Of a stretch of 64,000 nt of DNA, positions 15,841 through 23,771 are shown piece by piece; the stretch's first letter is position 1, and every line of letters starts with the position of its first letter. A model generated the notes under the pieces. That model did not search any database, was not told the origin of the DNA, and saw only the letters and a list, made by a program, of their open reading frames with translations. The position numbers and the translations under genes are program-made. The DNA is from CAZADA01 sp964568975 (GTDB lineage Bacteria > Pseudomonadota > Alphaproteobacteria > Caulobacterales > Maricaulaceae), in assembly GCA_964568975.1 (NCBI GenBank), contig CAZMSO010000007.1:1-64000 (forward strand), in the 5' to 3' direction.

Positions 15841-17351
15841 GCGCGCCCGCCGCGTCCCACGCCTATATAGAGCATCCCTACGATGTTCTCGGCCAGTGGC
15901 TCGCGTGGCGCGACCGGGGCGCGGCCGCGCTGGTCATCGTGACCGACACAGCCGGCGGCGGCGTGCGCGCGCCCGGCGCGCTGATGGCGGTGGCGTCGGA
16001 TGGACGCGCGGCGGGTTATGTCTCTGGCGGCTGCATCGACGCTGATGTGATCGGGCATGCTGTGAAAGCGCTGGAGAGCGGGCGCGCGGTCCACCTGCGC
16101 TATGGCGCCGGCTCGCGCTTTTATGATTTGCCTCTGCCCTGCGGCGGCGCGATCGACGTCGCGGTTCTGCCGAGCCCCGACGCCCACGCCATCGCCCACG
16201 CCCATGAGGCGTTGGCCGCGCGGCGGTCCGCGACGCTGACGCTCGAAGGCCCCGCGGGCCCGATCACGGCGCGCTATCGCCCGAGGCTCCGTCTTCGGAT
16301 CGCCGGGCGCGGCGGCGACGCGCTTGCTCTGGCGACCCTGGCGCACTCGGCGGGCGTTGCGACTCAGCTTGCGCTGCGCGACGACCATGACGCCGCAACG
16401 GCCCGAGACGCTGGCCTGGCGACGCCGATGGTTCTGCACACGCCGTCCCCGCCGCCGGCTGTCGACGACGACGCGTGGACCGCGTTCGTGTTGATGTTCC
16501 ATGACCCCGCATGGGAGATTCCCCTGCTCCGCCAAGCCCTGGCGGGGCCGGCGTTTTATGTCGGGGCCGTGGGCGGGCGCGCGGCTCAAGCCTCCCGGCG
16601 GCGGGCGTTGGAGGCCGCTGGCGTCCGCCCGGCCCAAATCGCGCGCGTGCGCGGGCCCATCGGGCTTGTCCCCTCCATGCGCGAGGCGTCCATGCTGGCG
16701 GTGTCGACGCTGGCGGAGGTGGTCGAGGCCTATCACACGCCCGCCCTGGCGCCCTTTGAGACGACGGCGCTGGTCATGCTCGCCGCCGGGCGGTCGTCGC
16801 GTTTCGAACGGGGCGACAAGCTTTTGGCCGCTTGGCGGGGCAAGCCGGTGATTGACCACGCCGCCGCGACCCTCGCCGGCGATCGCGTCGCGCGCCGCAT
16901 CGCCGTGGTCGGGGCCGGCCAGGCCGCGCGGGCGGACCGTCTCGCGCGCGCGGAATGGCGGCTCGTTGAAAACCCTGATGTCGATCGCGGCCAAGGCGCC
17001 TCCCTTGCGGCGGGGATCCAAGCGGTCTCTGCAGCGCCCGGCGTGGAGACGGCGCTGGTGCTCTTAGCGGACATGCCGACTGTGCCCGACGCGCATTTGC
17101 ACGCTTTGCGCGAGGCGTGGGCGCCGGGGGTCGAGGCGGTGTTCACGGACGTTGACGGCGTGCTGGGACCGCCGGCGCTGTTTTCACGCGCAGCTTTTGC
17201 GCGCTTAGAAACGCTGGACGGGGATCGCGGCGCGCGCGCAGTGATCGCGCGCCTGTCGCATGTGCGCGGCGTCCGTCTGGATCGCGCGGCGGCCTGGGAT
17301 GTGGACTCCGTGGCGGATCTTGACGCGCTGGAGGCGTTCGCCAGCCAGTGA
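15837..17351 (+). CDS. Fused XdhC/CoxI-type chaperone and MocA/MobA-type cofactor nucleotidyltransferase
   Basis: 504 residues, ATG overlapping the soxA stop. Residues 1-290 are XdhC-like: an N-terminal CoxI domain (GQWLAWRDRGAAALVIV...GYVSGGCID) and a C-terminal Rossmann part with FYVGAVGGRAAQASRR and GPIGLVPSMREASMLAVSTLAEVV. From about 300 on is an NTP-transferase domain beginning LVMLAAGRSSRFERGDKL and continuing GQGASLAAGI and LLADMPTVPD. XdhC proteins bind and sulfurate molybdenum cofactor; MocA converts it to the cytosine dinucleotide form used by this hydroxylase family. The fusion therefore looks like a dedicated maturation factor for the molybdoenzyme at the head of the operon. Confidence 0.9.
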   Translation: MSAPAASHAYIEHPYDVLGQWLAWRDRGAAALVIVTDTAGGGVRAPGALMAVASDGRAAGYVSGGCIDADVIGHAVKALESGRAVHLRYGAGSRFYDLPLPCGGAIDVAVLPSPDAHAIAHAHEALAARRSATLTLEGPAGPITARYRPRLRLRIAGRGGDALALATLAHSAGVATQLALRDDHDAATARDAGLATPMVLHTPSPPPAVDDDAWTAFVLMFHDPAWEIPLLRQALAGPAFYVGAVGGRAAQASRRRALEAAGVRPAQIARVRGPIGLVPSMREASMLAVSTLAEVVEAYHTPALAPFETTALVMLAAGRSSRFERGDKLLAAWRGKPVIDHAAATLAGDRVARRIAVVGAGQAARADRLARAEWRLVENPDVDRGQGASLAAGIQAVSAAPGVETALVLLADMPTVPDAHLHALREAWAPGVEAVFTDVDGVLGPPALFSRAAFARLETLDGDRGARAVIARLSHVRGVRLDRAAAWDVDSVADLDALEAFASQ

Positions 17352-17393
17352 GCCCGCCCCGGCGACGCGATGTCGGAACGCTGACGCGCGTGG

Positions 17394-17708
17394 CTATGGA
17401 GCCTGCTTGCGCGCTTTGCGCGCTTCAAACGCAGCCAATTGTTCCGGCGTCGCGGGCGTTTGATGCTCAGCCTTCCACAGCGCGTAGGACATGCCGTAAA
17501 TCCGCTCGCGCGCTTCGTCCGTGCTCAGCGTGACGCCGTGTTCGGCGGCCGCCTCTTGGTACCAATCACTCAGGCAGTTGCGGCAAAAATCCGCAACGAC
17601 CATCAGCTCGATGTTTTGAACATCGCGATGGCGGTCGAGATGAGACAAAAGCCGGCGAAACGTTGCAGCCTCAATGCGCTCGCGATGCTCTTCAAGATCG
17701 TTCGTCAT
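17394..17708 (-). CDS. DUF1244 family protein
   Basis: 104 residues. The signature DVQNIELMVVADFCRNCLSD with a CxxC-like FCRNC motif is followed by WYQEAA and RERIYGMSYALWKAEHQ. This is a conserved small protein of unknown function in alphaproteobacteria. It is convergent with the sox operon, with 42 bp between the stops. The Cys pair might bind metal, but too few ligands are visible to claim that. Confidence 0.88.
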   Translation of the reverse strand: MTNDLEEHRERIEAATFRRLLSHLDRHRDVQNIELMVVADFCRNCLSDWYQEAAAEHGVTLSTDEARERIYGMSYALWKAEHQTPATPEQLAAFEARKARKQAP

Positions 17709-17872
17709 GCCCTGTCACCCGTCGACACTCTGCGCGCCCGATACGTCCGCGTCGGCGCAAGGTCCAGCGGAGCGGGAGTGTAACGCCAACGGTTCGGCGG
17801 GTCACGAACCCTGAGGCGGGTCCTGAGGCGCGCCGTGACGCGGGCCGGGGACCCGCAGCGCCCGTCTGGGCT

Positions 17873-18793
17873 CTAAGCGGGGCGCAGTCCCGGGCCCAGG
17901 GTCGTGGCGAACCACGGGCCGACGGCCGCCATCGCGCGATCGACATGATCGGGCTGGTCGTAGAAGTCCATCTGGGCGCCGGTGCTCCACACAAGCTCTT
18001 TGGTTCCCTTGAGGTCTTGATGCACCCGGCGCGCGTGATCCGGCAAAACGCAGTCATCGGAGTGGACAATCAAGGTGGGCGTGTGAACCCGCCGCGCCGC
18101 CGCGAGGCCGTCGAAGGTCAGCCAATAGGTCCACGACATTTCCGCCATCGCGTTTGTCCAGGACGGGACGGCGCCGCGGCGCGCCTCGCCATAATACGGG
18201 ACCTCGAAAAACATCGCCGCGCGGTCATTGCCGTCATCGTAAGCGGGGACGGTGATCACCTCGCCGCTGTCAAGAAAGCGAGCCGTGGCCTCGCCCGCAC
18301 GCTCCAAGCGCATGGCCACGCCCGGCGGGCCGCCATAAAAATCCGCCACCGACGCTGCGTCATGATACCACCCCGCGACGCTGGCGAACGCCGCGATCGG
18401 CGCGCCGCGGGCCAGGGCGGCGAGGGTGTATTGAGCGCTTGCGCACACGCCGAGATGGCCGATGCGGTCGGCGTCGATGAAGCTCATGGTGTGAACGGAG
18501 GCGGCGGCGTCAATAATGTTGGCGATCTTGCGGGCGGGCAGCTCGGCTTGGCGCGGCGCGCCCTGGCTTTGCCCGAAGCCGGCGAAGTCGAAAATGAAGG
18601 CGGTGTATCCCAGCGCCGTCAGCCGCCGGGCGTAGACGCTCGCCATCTGCTCTTTCACCGTCAGCCAGGATCCCGTGACGATGACGCAGGGCGTGGGCGT
18701 GGTCACATCATCGACGGGGCGCAGAAACCGGCCGGCGAGGGCGTCGCCATGGCTGTGAAAGACGAGGGGGATCTCGCGCGCAACGCCGGTCAT
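17873..18793 (-). CDS. Alpha/beta hydrolase with Cys in the nucleophile elbow
   Basis: 306 residues from ATG 18793 (a GTG two codons earlier is possible). The alpha/beta-hydrolase fold shows in CVIVTGSWLTVKEQMASVYARRL, FIFDFAGFGQSQG, and the elbow HLGVCASAQY, where Cys117 replaces the usual Ser of GxSxG. LIVHSDDCVLPDHA and DQPDHVDRA supply acid and His. A Cys nucleophile is known in dienelactone hydrolases; the overall layout is closer to YcjY-type hydrolases. Substrate unknown. It probably forms an operon with the SnoaL-like gene upstream at 18918-19367. Confidence 0.8.
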   Translation of the reverse strand: MTGVAREIPLVFHSHGDALAGRFLRPVDDVTTPTPCVIVTGSWLTVKEQMASVYARRLTALGYTAFIFDFAGFGQSQGAPRQAELPARKIANIIDAAASVHTMSFIDADRIGHLGVCASAQYTLAALARGAPIAAFASVAGWYHDAASVADFYGGPPGVAMRLERAGEATARFLDSGEVITVPAYDDGNDRAAMFFEVPYYGEARRGAVPSWTNAMAEMSWTYWLTFDGLAAARRVHTPTLIVHSDDCVLPDHARRVHQDLKGTKELVWSTGAQMDFYDQPDHVDRAMAAVGPWFATTLGPGLRPA

Positions 18794-18917
18794 CGTCACA
18801 ACTCTGTCTTGGGAGGGGGCCAGGGAGGAAGGGCCTGGGAGGGATAGAGGGAAAGGTCAGATTGGAGGGGTCAGATTCGAGGGGGCTGGGGGCCGGTTCG
18901 CGGGGAGCCGCGCCGCC

Positions 18918-19367
18918 TCACAGCGGCGGCGCATAAGCGGCCGCGACTTGCGCGGCGCGCCAATGCCAATACCGGTCGCTTTCGAATTGATCGAAGGGGA
19001 TTTCGGCGGCTTTAACAATGCGACCGTCAACGATCGTGTAATGCACCATATAACGTAAGTCAAAATCGTCATCATCACCTGTGTAATAGTCGCGGTGGAT
19101 GCTCACGGCGCTGACATCGCTGGCGAAAATCTCCAACAATTCGAAGCCGTGCTTGCCGTCGCCTAAGGTCATAGCCACGCGGCGGATGCCGTCCAGCAAC
19201 CCGTCGACGCCGCGCCATGCACCTGCGATCGGACTCGCGCCCGGGAACGTCCACACCGCGTCGGGCGCGAGAATGCGCGTCAGAGCGTCGCGATCGGCCG
19301 CGCCGAAAGCGGTGAAGAAGTCGCGGATTAAACGCGTATTGGGGTGTTCAAGCGTGTCATCAGCCAT
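18918..19367 (-). CDS. SnoaL/NTF2-like small polyketide-cyclase-fold protein
   Basis: 149 residues from ATG 19367 (MADDTLEHPNTRLIRDFFTAF). The cone-shaped SnoaL fold is recognisable from LIRDFFTAFGAADRDALTRIL, APDAVWTFPGASPIAGAWRG and DGRIVKAAEIPFDQFE. Members bind small hydrophobic ligands or act as isomerases and cyclases; no specific catalytic set is visible. It is divergent from an AraC-type regulator, which is the likely controller of this gene and the hydrolase next to it. Confidence 0.78.
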   Translation of the reverse strand: MADDTLEHPNTRLIRDFFTAFGAADRDALTRILAPDAVWTFPGASPIAGAWRGVDGLLDGIRRVAMTLGDGKHGFELLEIFASDVSAVSIHRDYYTGDDDDFDLRYMVHYTIVDGRIVKAAEIPFDQFESDRYWHWRAAQVAAAYAPPL

Positions 19368-19524
19368 GGGGCGACCTCGTGTCCAAAGCGGCGCGCTCGA
19401 CGGGCGCAATCTGGCGTGTCACCTACTCGCTCATACGCTTCGGGGAAACCGCCCTGTCGGAACTGCGCAGTTTTCGGACGTGTTTAGGCCTTTTCGTCAT
19501 CAAACGGATTTCGCCGCGGTGCGG

Positions 19525-20322
19525 ATGGTCTATGGCCGTCAGCCCTCGACCTCTTTGCGCGACGCGCCGTCGATCTCAGAGCCCCACAGCATTGATTTGG
19601 CTTTTCTCGGCCATGAACGCACATGGATCCGCCGCGCGGGCGGCCCCGTTGAGCCGCGCCGGATCGCGCCGGGCACGGGCGGCCTTCATGGCGGCGATGC
19701 GGTGGAGTTTGTCGCGGTGTGCGGCCCGTCGGAGTATGTGGAGCTGACGCCCTCGGAGGCCGTGCGCGCGGACGCAGCTGAGCATTTTCGCGCGCCGGCC
19801 GTTCGCGCTTTCGATGAAATCCCTGGTGTCGAGGACGCGGTGTTGTGGGCGGTTGCGGCGCGGTTTCGCGGCCACGCGACGGGCGGAGCCCCAATTGACG
19901 CGTTGGGGGCGGAGGCTTTGATCCGCACGCTTGTGGCGCGTCTTGCGGTCTCGCGCTTGGGCGGGCGGCCTCCGCGGGTTAATGACCACCGCCTGTCCAC
20001 AGCCACATTGGCGCGAGTGCGCGCACGCGTTGAAGCGCGGATCGCGGAGCCGGTCACGATCGCTGATCTTGCGGCGGTCGCGCATCAAAGCCCGTATCAT
20101 TTCATGCGCATGTTTGCGCGCACGACGGGCGTGCGGCCCCATGCTTTCGTGCGCGCGGTGCGCATGGAGCGCGCGCGCGGCGCGCTGCTCGCGGGCGCAA
20201 GCGTCGCGGAGGCCGCGCGCGGCGTCGGCTATGCCGGCGGCCACAGCTTTCGCATGGCGTTTCGTCAGTGCTTCGGCGTGCTGCCGTCGGCTTATGTGCG
20301 CTCTACGACGCTGCCGCGCTGA
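19525..20322 (+). CDS. AraC family transcriptional regulator
   Basis: About 265 residues from ATG 19525. The frame is open further upstream to 19366, but that part overlaps the promoter region of the divergent gene and does not look like protein. The C-terminal 100 residues hold two helix-turn-helix motifs: ARIAEPVTIADLAAVAHQS...FARTTGVRPHAFVRAVRMERAR, then AEAARGVGYAGGHSFRMAFRQCFGVLPSAYV. The N-terminal half is a ligand-sensing region without a recognisable cupin signature. Divergence from the SnoaL/hydrolase pair suggests local control. The start is uncertain. Confidence 0.82.
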   Translation: MVYGRQPSTSLRDAPSISEPHSIDLAFLGHERTWIRRAGGPVEPRRIAPGTGGLHGGDAVEFVAVCGPSEYVELTPSEAVRADAAEHFRAPAVRAFDEIPGVEDAVLWAVAARFRGHATGGAPIDALGAEALIRTLVARLAVSRLGGRPPRVNDHRLSTATLARVRARVEARIAEPVTIADLAAVAHQSPYHFMRMFARTTGVRPHAFVRAVRMERARGALLAGASVAEAARGVGYAGGHSFRMAFRQCFGVLPSAYVRSTTLPR

Positions 20323-20514
20323 GGTCGTGGGAGTTCCGCGCGGCGGCGGTCGTGGGCGAGACACGGTCGGCGCGCCCGCCACAGTTGACCATCCGACCGC
20401 TGATGACTCTATTGGTTTTGAGGAGCGATGGCGGGGTGGGGCCGCGCGGTGGGCGGGCCCAGCCGCTGTCGACGGGATGCGTTTTGTGCGTGTTGAAATA
20501 ATGCGAGTTTCAGT

Positions 20515-20526
20515 CCCACCATAGGG
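20515..20526. promoter_or_regulatory. Possible weak lux-box-like dyad upstream of luxR
   Basis: CCC-ACCATA-GGG lies 15 nt before the luxR ATG. The spacing of 6 between C and G runs equals that of the stronger dyad before luxI (21367-21382). Only the CCC/GGG halves match, so this is a tentative site. Confidence 0.3.
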
Positions 20527-20541
20527 CAGGGTGTTTCTGGC

Positions 20542-21315
20542 ATGCGAACCTTCTCTGACGTCCAGTCTCTTATCCGTGAACTCAACCGCGCGTCGGGATT
20601 TCACGATCTTGAAGGCCTGATTGACGATGCAGCGCGGTCTTGCGGTTTTGAGTACTTCGCGCTTCTGCATCATGTGGACCTGACGGCCCGTCCGACCGAA
20701 ACTGTGGGGATTAGTAATTATCCCGACAGTTGGGTGGAAATCTTTTTGGAGCGCCGTTACTATATTGATGATCCGATCCACGCCACATGCCAAAAAGTAG
20801 CGTCCGGCTTTTTGTGGTCGGACGTGCCGACATTGATTGAGATGTCGTCGCGTCAGAAGAAAATTTTGGAGCAAGCACGGTGTGAAGGTCTTGGCGACGG
20901 CTTCACGATCCCCGTCCATGTACCCGGTGAGTATTTTGGCTCGTGTTCATTTGGCACGAAGTATGGTCGCTCGTTCGATCATGAAGCACTCCCCAATCTG
21001 CACTATTTCGGATGCTTCGCGTTCGAGGCCGCGCGCCGTATTCTGCGGACACGACGAACGAGCTCGACGTTGTGGAAGAAAATACAACTGACGAATCGAC
21101 AATTGGATTGTGTAGCGTTGATTGGTCAGGGGAAAAGCAATTGGGAAGCGGCGCGTATATTGGGTATCAGCGAGAACACCGTTCACCAACACATCGAAGC
21201 CGCGAAAAACCGTTACGATGTGACCAGCCGCACCCAGTTGGTCGTGCGCGCGCTGTTTGATCAACAAATCACTTTTAAAGACATTATGGCGCGTCAACCG
21301 TACGCCACGGTCTGA
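20542..21315 (+). CDS. luxR: LuxR-family acyl-homoserine-lactone-responsive regulator
   Basis: 257 residues. The N-terminal autoinducer-binding domain holds the conserved ligand residues: Trp64 in YPDSWVEIFLERRYYIDDP, Tyr at 73-74, Asp77-Pro78, and Trp92 in GFLWSD; GDGFTIPVHVPGEYFGSCSFG follows. The C-terminal LuxR HTH is LTNRQLDCVALIGQGKSNWE, AARILGISENTVHQHIEAAK and YDVTSRTQLVVRAL. It lies just upstream of luxI in the same orientation. GC content is visibly lower than in flanking genes and codon choice is more relaxed (TTG, AAT, GAT, ATA), suggesting acquisition by transfer. Confidence 0.92.
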   Translation: MRTFSDVQSLIRELNRASGFHDLEGLIDDAARSCGFEYFALLHHVDLTARPTETVGISNYPDSWVEIFLERRYYIDDPIHATCQKVASGFLWSDVPTLIEMSSRQKKILEQARCEGLGDGFTIPVHVPGEYFGSCSFGTKYGRSFDHEALPNLHYFGCFAFEAARRILRTRRTSSTLWKKIQLTNRQLDCVALIGQGKSNWEAARILGISENTVHQHIEAAKNRYDVTSRTQLVVRALFDQQITFKDIMARQPYATV

Positions 21316-21366
21316 CGCCGTCGCCGGGGCGCGCCGCGGTCGCGGCGTGTTGGGCCCCGGCGGCTA

Positions 21367-21382
21367 TCCCCTAATCAGGGGA
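21367..21382. promoter_or_regulatory. Perfect 16-bp palindrome upstream of luxI, candidate lux box
   Basis: TCCCCT-AATC-AGGGGA is a perfect inverted repeat whose centre lies about 67 bp before the luxI ATG, in the 126-bp luxR-luxI gap. Position, length and dyad symmetry fit a LuxR binding site. The family variant CCCCT(N4)AGGGG as an alphaproteobacterial lux box is from memory, not checked. Confidence 0.6.
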
Positions 21383-21441
21383 ATGGTCGCCGGGGGTGCG
21401 GTTCGGCACAGTCTCTCGCGTAGGAACGGCGGGGGATCCCA

Positions 21442-22071
21442 ATGCACGCGGTCGTCACTCGAGGAAATTCAGAGACATTCGCGCCACAGCTTGAGCAAAT
21501 GTTTCGCCACCGGAAGGTGTTGTTTGTCGACACTCTGAAATGGTCTGTCCCGGTTGTTGGTGATGTCTACGAAAAAGATCAATTCGACACGGACAGCGCG
21601 CTTTATGTTTTGATTTTGGACAAACCGAACGGCGACCACATCGGCTCCGTCCGATTGTTGCCGACAACAGCCCCGCACATTTTGGGCGCGTTGTTTCCAA
21701 ACCTCTGTCGCCATTCTGTCCCGTCGAATGACTCGACCTGGGAGATTACGCGGTTGTGCTGCGCGCCGCGGCAAGGCTCAAAACGACGCACGGACATTCG
21801 CCACCGTATTGGCATCGCGCTGGCTGAGTTTGGTTTGCTGTTCGGCATCTCCCAATACACCTGTGTCGCAGAATTGGGGTGGTTGTCGCAGATACTAGCC
21901 GTGGGGTGGGAATGTGAGCCCTTAGGCCCGCCAGTGCGCCATGAGGCGACTCAAATCGGCGCGCTGTTGATCAAGATTTCTCCAGAAACCCTACGGCTGT
22001 TCTGGTCTCAATGGGGCTCGTACCGCACAGAAATCGCACTCGACACCGTACCGCTCCCAGCAGCGGCTTAG
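21442..22071 (+). CDS. luxI: LuxI-family acyl-homoserine-lactone synthase
   Basis: 209 residues. The invariant LuxI residues are all found in order: Arg24, Phe28 and Trp34 (RHRKVLFVDTLKW), Asp46 and Asp49 (DQFD), Arg71 (IGSVRLLPT), Glu101 and Arg104 (WEITRLCC). It makes AHL signals from S-adenosylmethionine and an acyl carrier. The downstream half is diverged, as expected for the acyl-specificity region. Downstream of luxR and a palindrome that could bind LuxR, so autoinduction is likely. Lower GC than neighbours. Confidence 0.93.
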   Translation: MHAVVTRGNSETFAPQLEQMFRHRKVLFVDTLKWSVPVVGDVYEKDQFDTDSALYVLILDKPNGDHIGSVRLLPTTAPHILGALFPNLCRHSVPSNDSTWEITRLCCAPRQGSKRRTDIRHRIGIALAEFGLLFGISQYTCVAELGWLSQILAVGWECEPLGPPVRHEATQIGALLIKISPETLRLFWSQWGSYRTEIALDTVPLPAAA

Positions 22072-22107
22072 AGATTAATTTTACCGTCTATCGATGGAGC
22101 GTTCTAA

Positions 22108-23040
22108 ATGACGCATGCAGCGGTCGTCCAATCTTTTGAACATCACACCCATACTCACAAAGACACAGCCGATATGTGGGAGCAGCAGCTGCGCGACACC
22201 GGGTACTGTGTCATCCCTCACGCTGTTGACGCTTGGAAAGCGGCTTTGCTGAAACAAGACGTCGATGCGCGGTTTGACAAAACGCCGTTTTGCGTCGGCG
22301 ACTTTTACGGCGCGCGCACGAAACGGTTCGGCAGTTTGCTCAAGCGCTCGCCCCACGCCGCAGCGCTCGTGGCGCACCCCTTAATTGTGGACGTCGTTGA
22401 GCGCATCTTGCTGCCGTATTGCGACAACATTCAGCTGAATTTGACGCAAGCGGTCCAAATACATTCGGGTCAAGCCGCGCAAGTGCCCCATCGCGACCAA
22501 GACATGTGGCGCGGCGCGCCGGGAGCATGTGAGTATTTGGTCAACGTGATGTGGCCTCTCACCCCCTACACCGCCGCGAATGGCGCGACGCTGGTGTGGC
22601 CCAACAGTCATAAGCCGGGCGATGACGATCCCGCCGATCCCGTGGAGGCCATGGCGGCGATCGACCCCAATGAGGCGATCGCAGCGGAAATGGCGCCAGG
22701 TGATGCGTTGCTGTTCTTAGGATCGACTTTGCACGGCGCGGGCGCGAACCGCACGCCGACGCCGCGCACGGGCCTGATTATCAGCTATTGCCTCGGATGG
22801 CTGAAGCCATACGAGAACCAATGGCTCGCGTATCCGCCGGAGATTGCGCGCAATTTCCCAGAGGACCTCGCGGCTTTGGTCGGCTATCGACAGCACCGCC
22901 CTAACCTCGGCAACTATGAGGGTCAATGCCCGTCAGTGTTGTTACGCGGCGAAGCCGATGAATACCTTGGCGCAGTCGATGAGTTGCGTCCTGATCAAGC
23001 TGAGATGCTGTCTCAGTACTTGGCGGCGCGGGGCGGTTGA
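22108..23040 (+). CDS. Phytanoyl-CoA dioxygenase (PhyH) family Fe(II)/2-oxoglutarate oxygenase
   Basis: 310 residues. The jelly-roll iron site is complete: His128-x-Asp130 in QVPHRDQDMW, His209 in GSTLHGAGANRT, and the 2-oxoglutarate-binding Arg220 in TPRTGLIISY. It begins 36 nt after luxI in the same orientation and shares its lower GC, so it is probably a quorum-regulated output gene. PhyH-family enzymes hydroxylate diverse small molecules; the substrate here is unknown. A luxI-phyH pairing has, to my recollection, been noted in Sphingomonadaceae, but I cannot verify it here. Confidence 0.87.
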   Translation: MTHAAVVQSFEHHTHTHKDTADMWEQQLRDTGYCVIPHAVDAWKAALLKQDVDARFDKTPFCVGDFYGARTKRFGSLLKRSPHAAALVAHPLIVDVVERILLPYCDNIQLNLTQAVQIHSGQAAQVPHRDQDMWRGAPGACEYLVNVMWPLTPYTAANGATLVWPNSHKPGDDDPADPVEAMAAIDPNEAIAAEMAPGDALLFLGSTLHGAGANRTPTPRTGLIISYCLGWLKPYENQWLAYPPEIARNFPEDLAALVGYRQHRPNLGNYEGQCPSVLLRGEADEYLGAVDELRPDQAEMLSQYLAARGG

Positions 23041-23049
23041 TAGGAATGT

Positions 23050-23748
23050 GTGGCGCCCCGCAGCGGTGGTGGGGACGACGGCGGCGCCGGAGTGGCGCTG
23101 CTGGGTCCGCTGCGGGGCGTGCTGAGTAAAGCGGGTACGGAGCCGGTGACGAGATTTCACAAGGTGCAGCAAAACAGAGCGCGTGACGGCGCGCAGGGCC
23201 CGCCTGGAGACGGGGTGGACCTCGACTTGACGCACAGCGATGTCGAGTTGCGGCGCTTGTGCGCGCTTGGTCATTTGGACATTCTCGACACGCCGGCGGA
23301 GCCGAGCTTCGAGCACGTCGCGCGCGCCGCCTCAGACGCGTTGGGCGCGGCTATGACGGCCATTGCGTTCGTGGATTACCGGCGTGTGTGGTTTAAGGCC
23401 TGCGTTGGCGCGCCCGTGACGCACGTGCCGCGGGACACTTCGTTTTGCCATGACACAGTGAGCGCCGGCGGCGTTCACATTGTCCCCGACGCGGCGTGCG
23501 ACCACCGGTATTGCTCGAATCCGCTTGTCGTCGGCCCGCCATACGCGCGCACATATGCTGGCGCGGCGCTGGAGGTCGGCCCGGAGCTGAATGTCGGCGC
23601 GTTCTGCGTGCTCTACGCCCAGCCGACAGTGTTTACCGCCGCAATGCGCAAACAGCTGGAGGCTTATCGCGCCATGACGCTTGAGCTCATCCATCAGCGA
23701 TACGCCGACAATGGCCGTAGTCATTTTGTGGATCGGCTCACGCGGTAG
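23050..23748 (+). CDS. GAF-domain protein without output domain
   Basis: Up to 232 residues from GTG 23050; a second GTG at 23146 with GGAG nearby would remove a low-complexity lead. The single GAF domain reads LDILDTPAEPSFEHVARAAS, RVWFKACVGAPVTHVPRDTSFCHDTV, VPDAACDHRYCSNPLVVG and YAGAALEVGPELNVGAFCVLY. This is the type usually fused to histidine kinases or cyclases, but here it ends soon after. It may be a stand-alone sensor. It lies 9 nt after phyH yet has high GC, so it may not belong to the lux cassette. Confidence 0.78.
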   Translation: MAPRSGGGDDGGAGVALLGPLRGVLSKAGTEPVTRFHKVQQNRARDGAQGPPGDGVDLDLTHSDVELRRLCALGHLDILDTPAEPSFEHVARAASDALGAAMTAIAFVDYRRVWFKACVGAPVTHVPRDTSFCHDTVSAGGVHIVPDAACDHRYCSNPLVVGPPYARTYAGAALEVGPELNVGAFCVLYAQPTVFTAAMRKQLEAYRAMTLELIHQRYADNGRSHFVDRLTR

Positions 23749-23771
23749 CCCGACCGCGCCGCGACACCGTC

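Noticed and set aside
17663..18847. 394-residue open frame on the plus strand opposite the alpha/beta hydrolase
   Set aside because: It is a mirror of the hydrolase gene, which has clear motifs; high GC makes antisense frames long.
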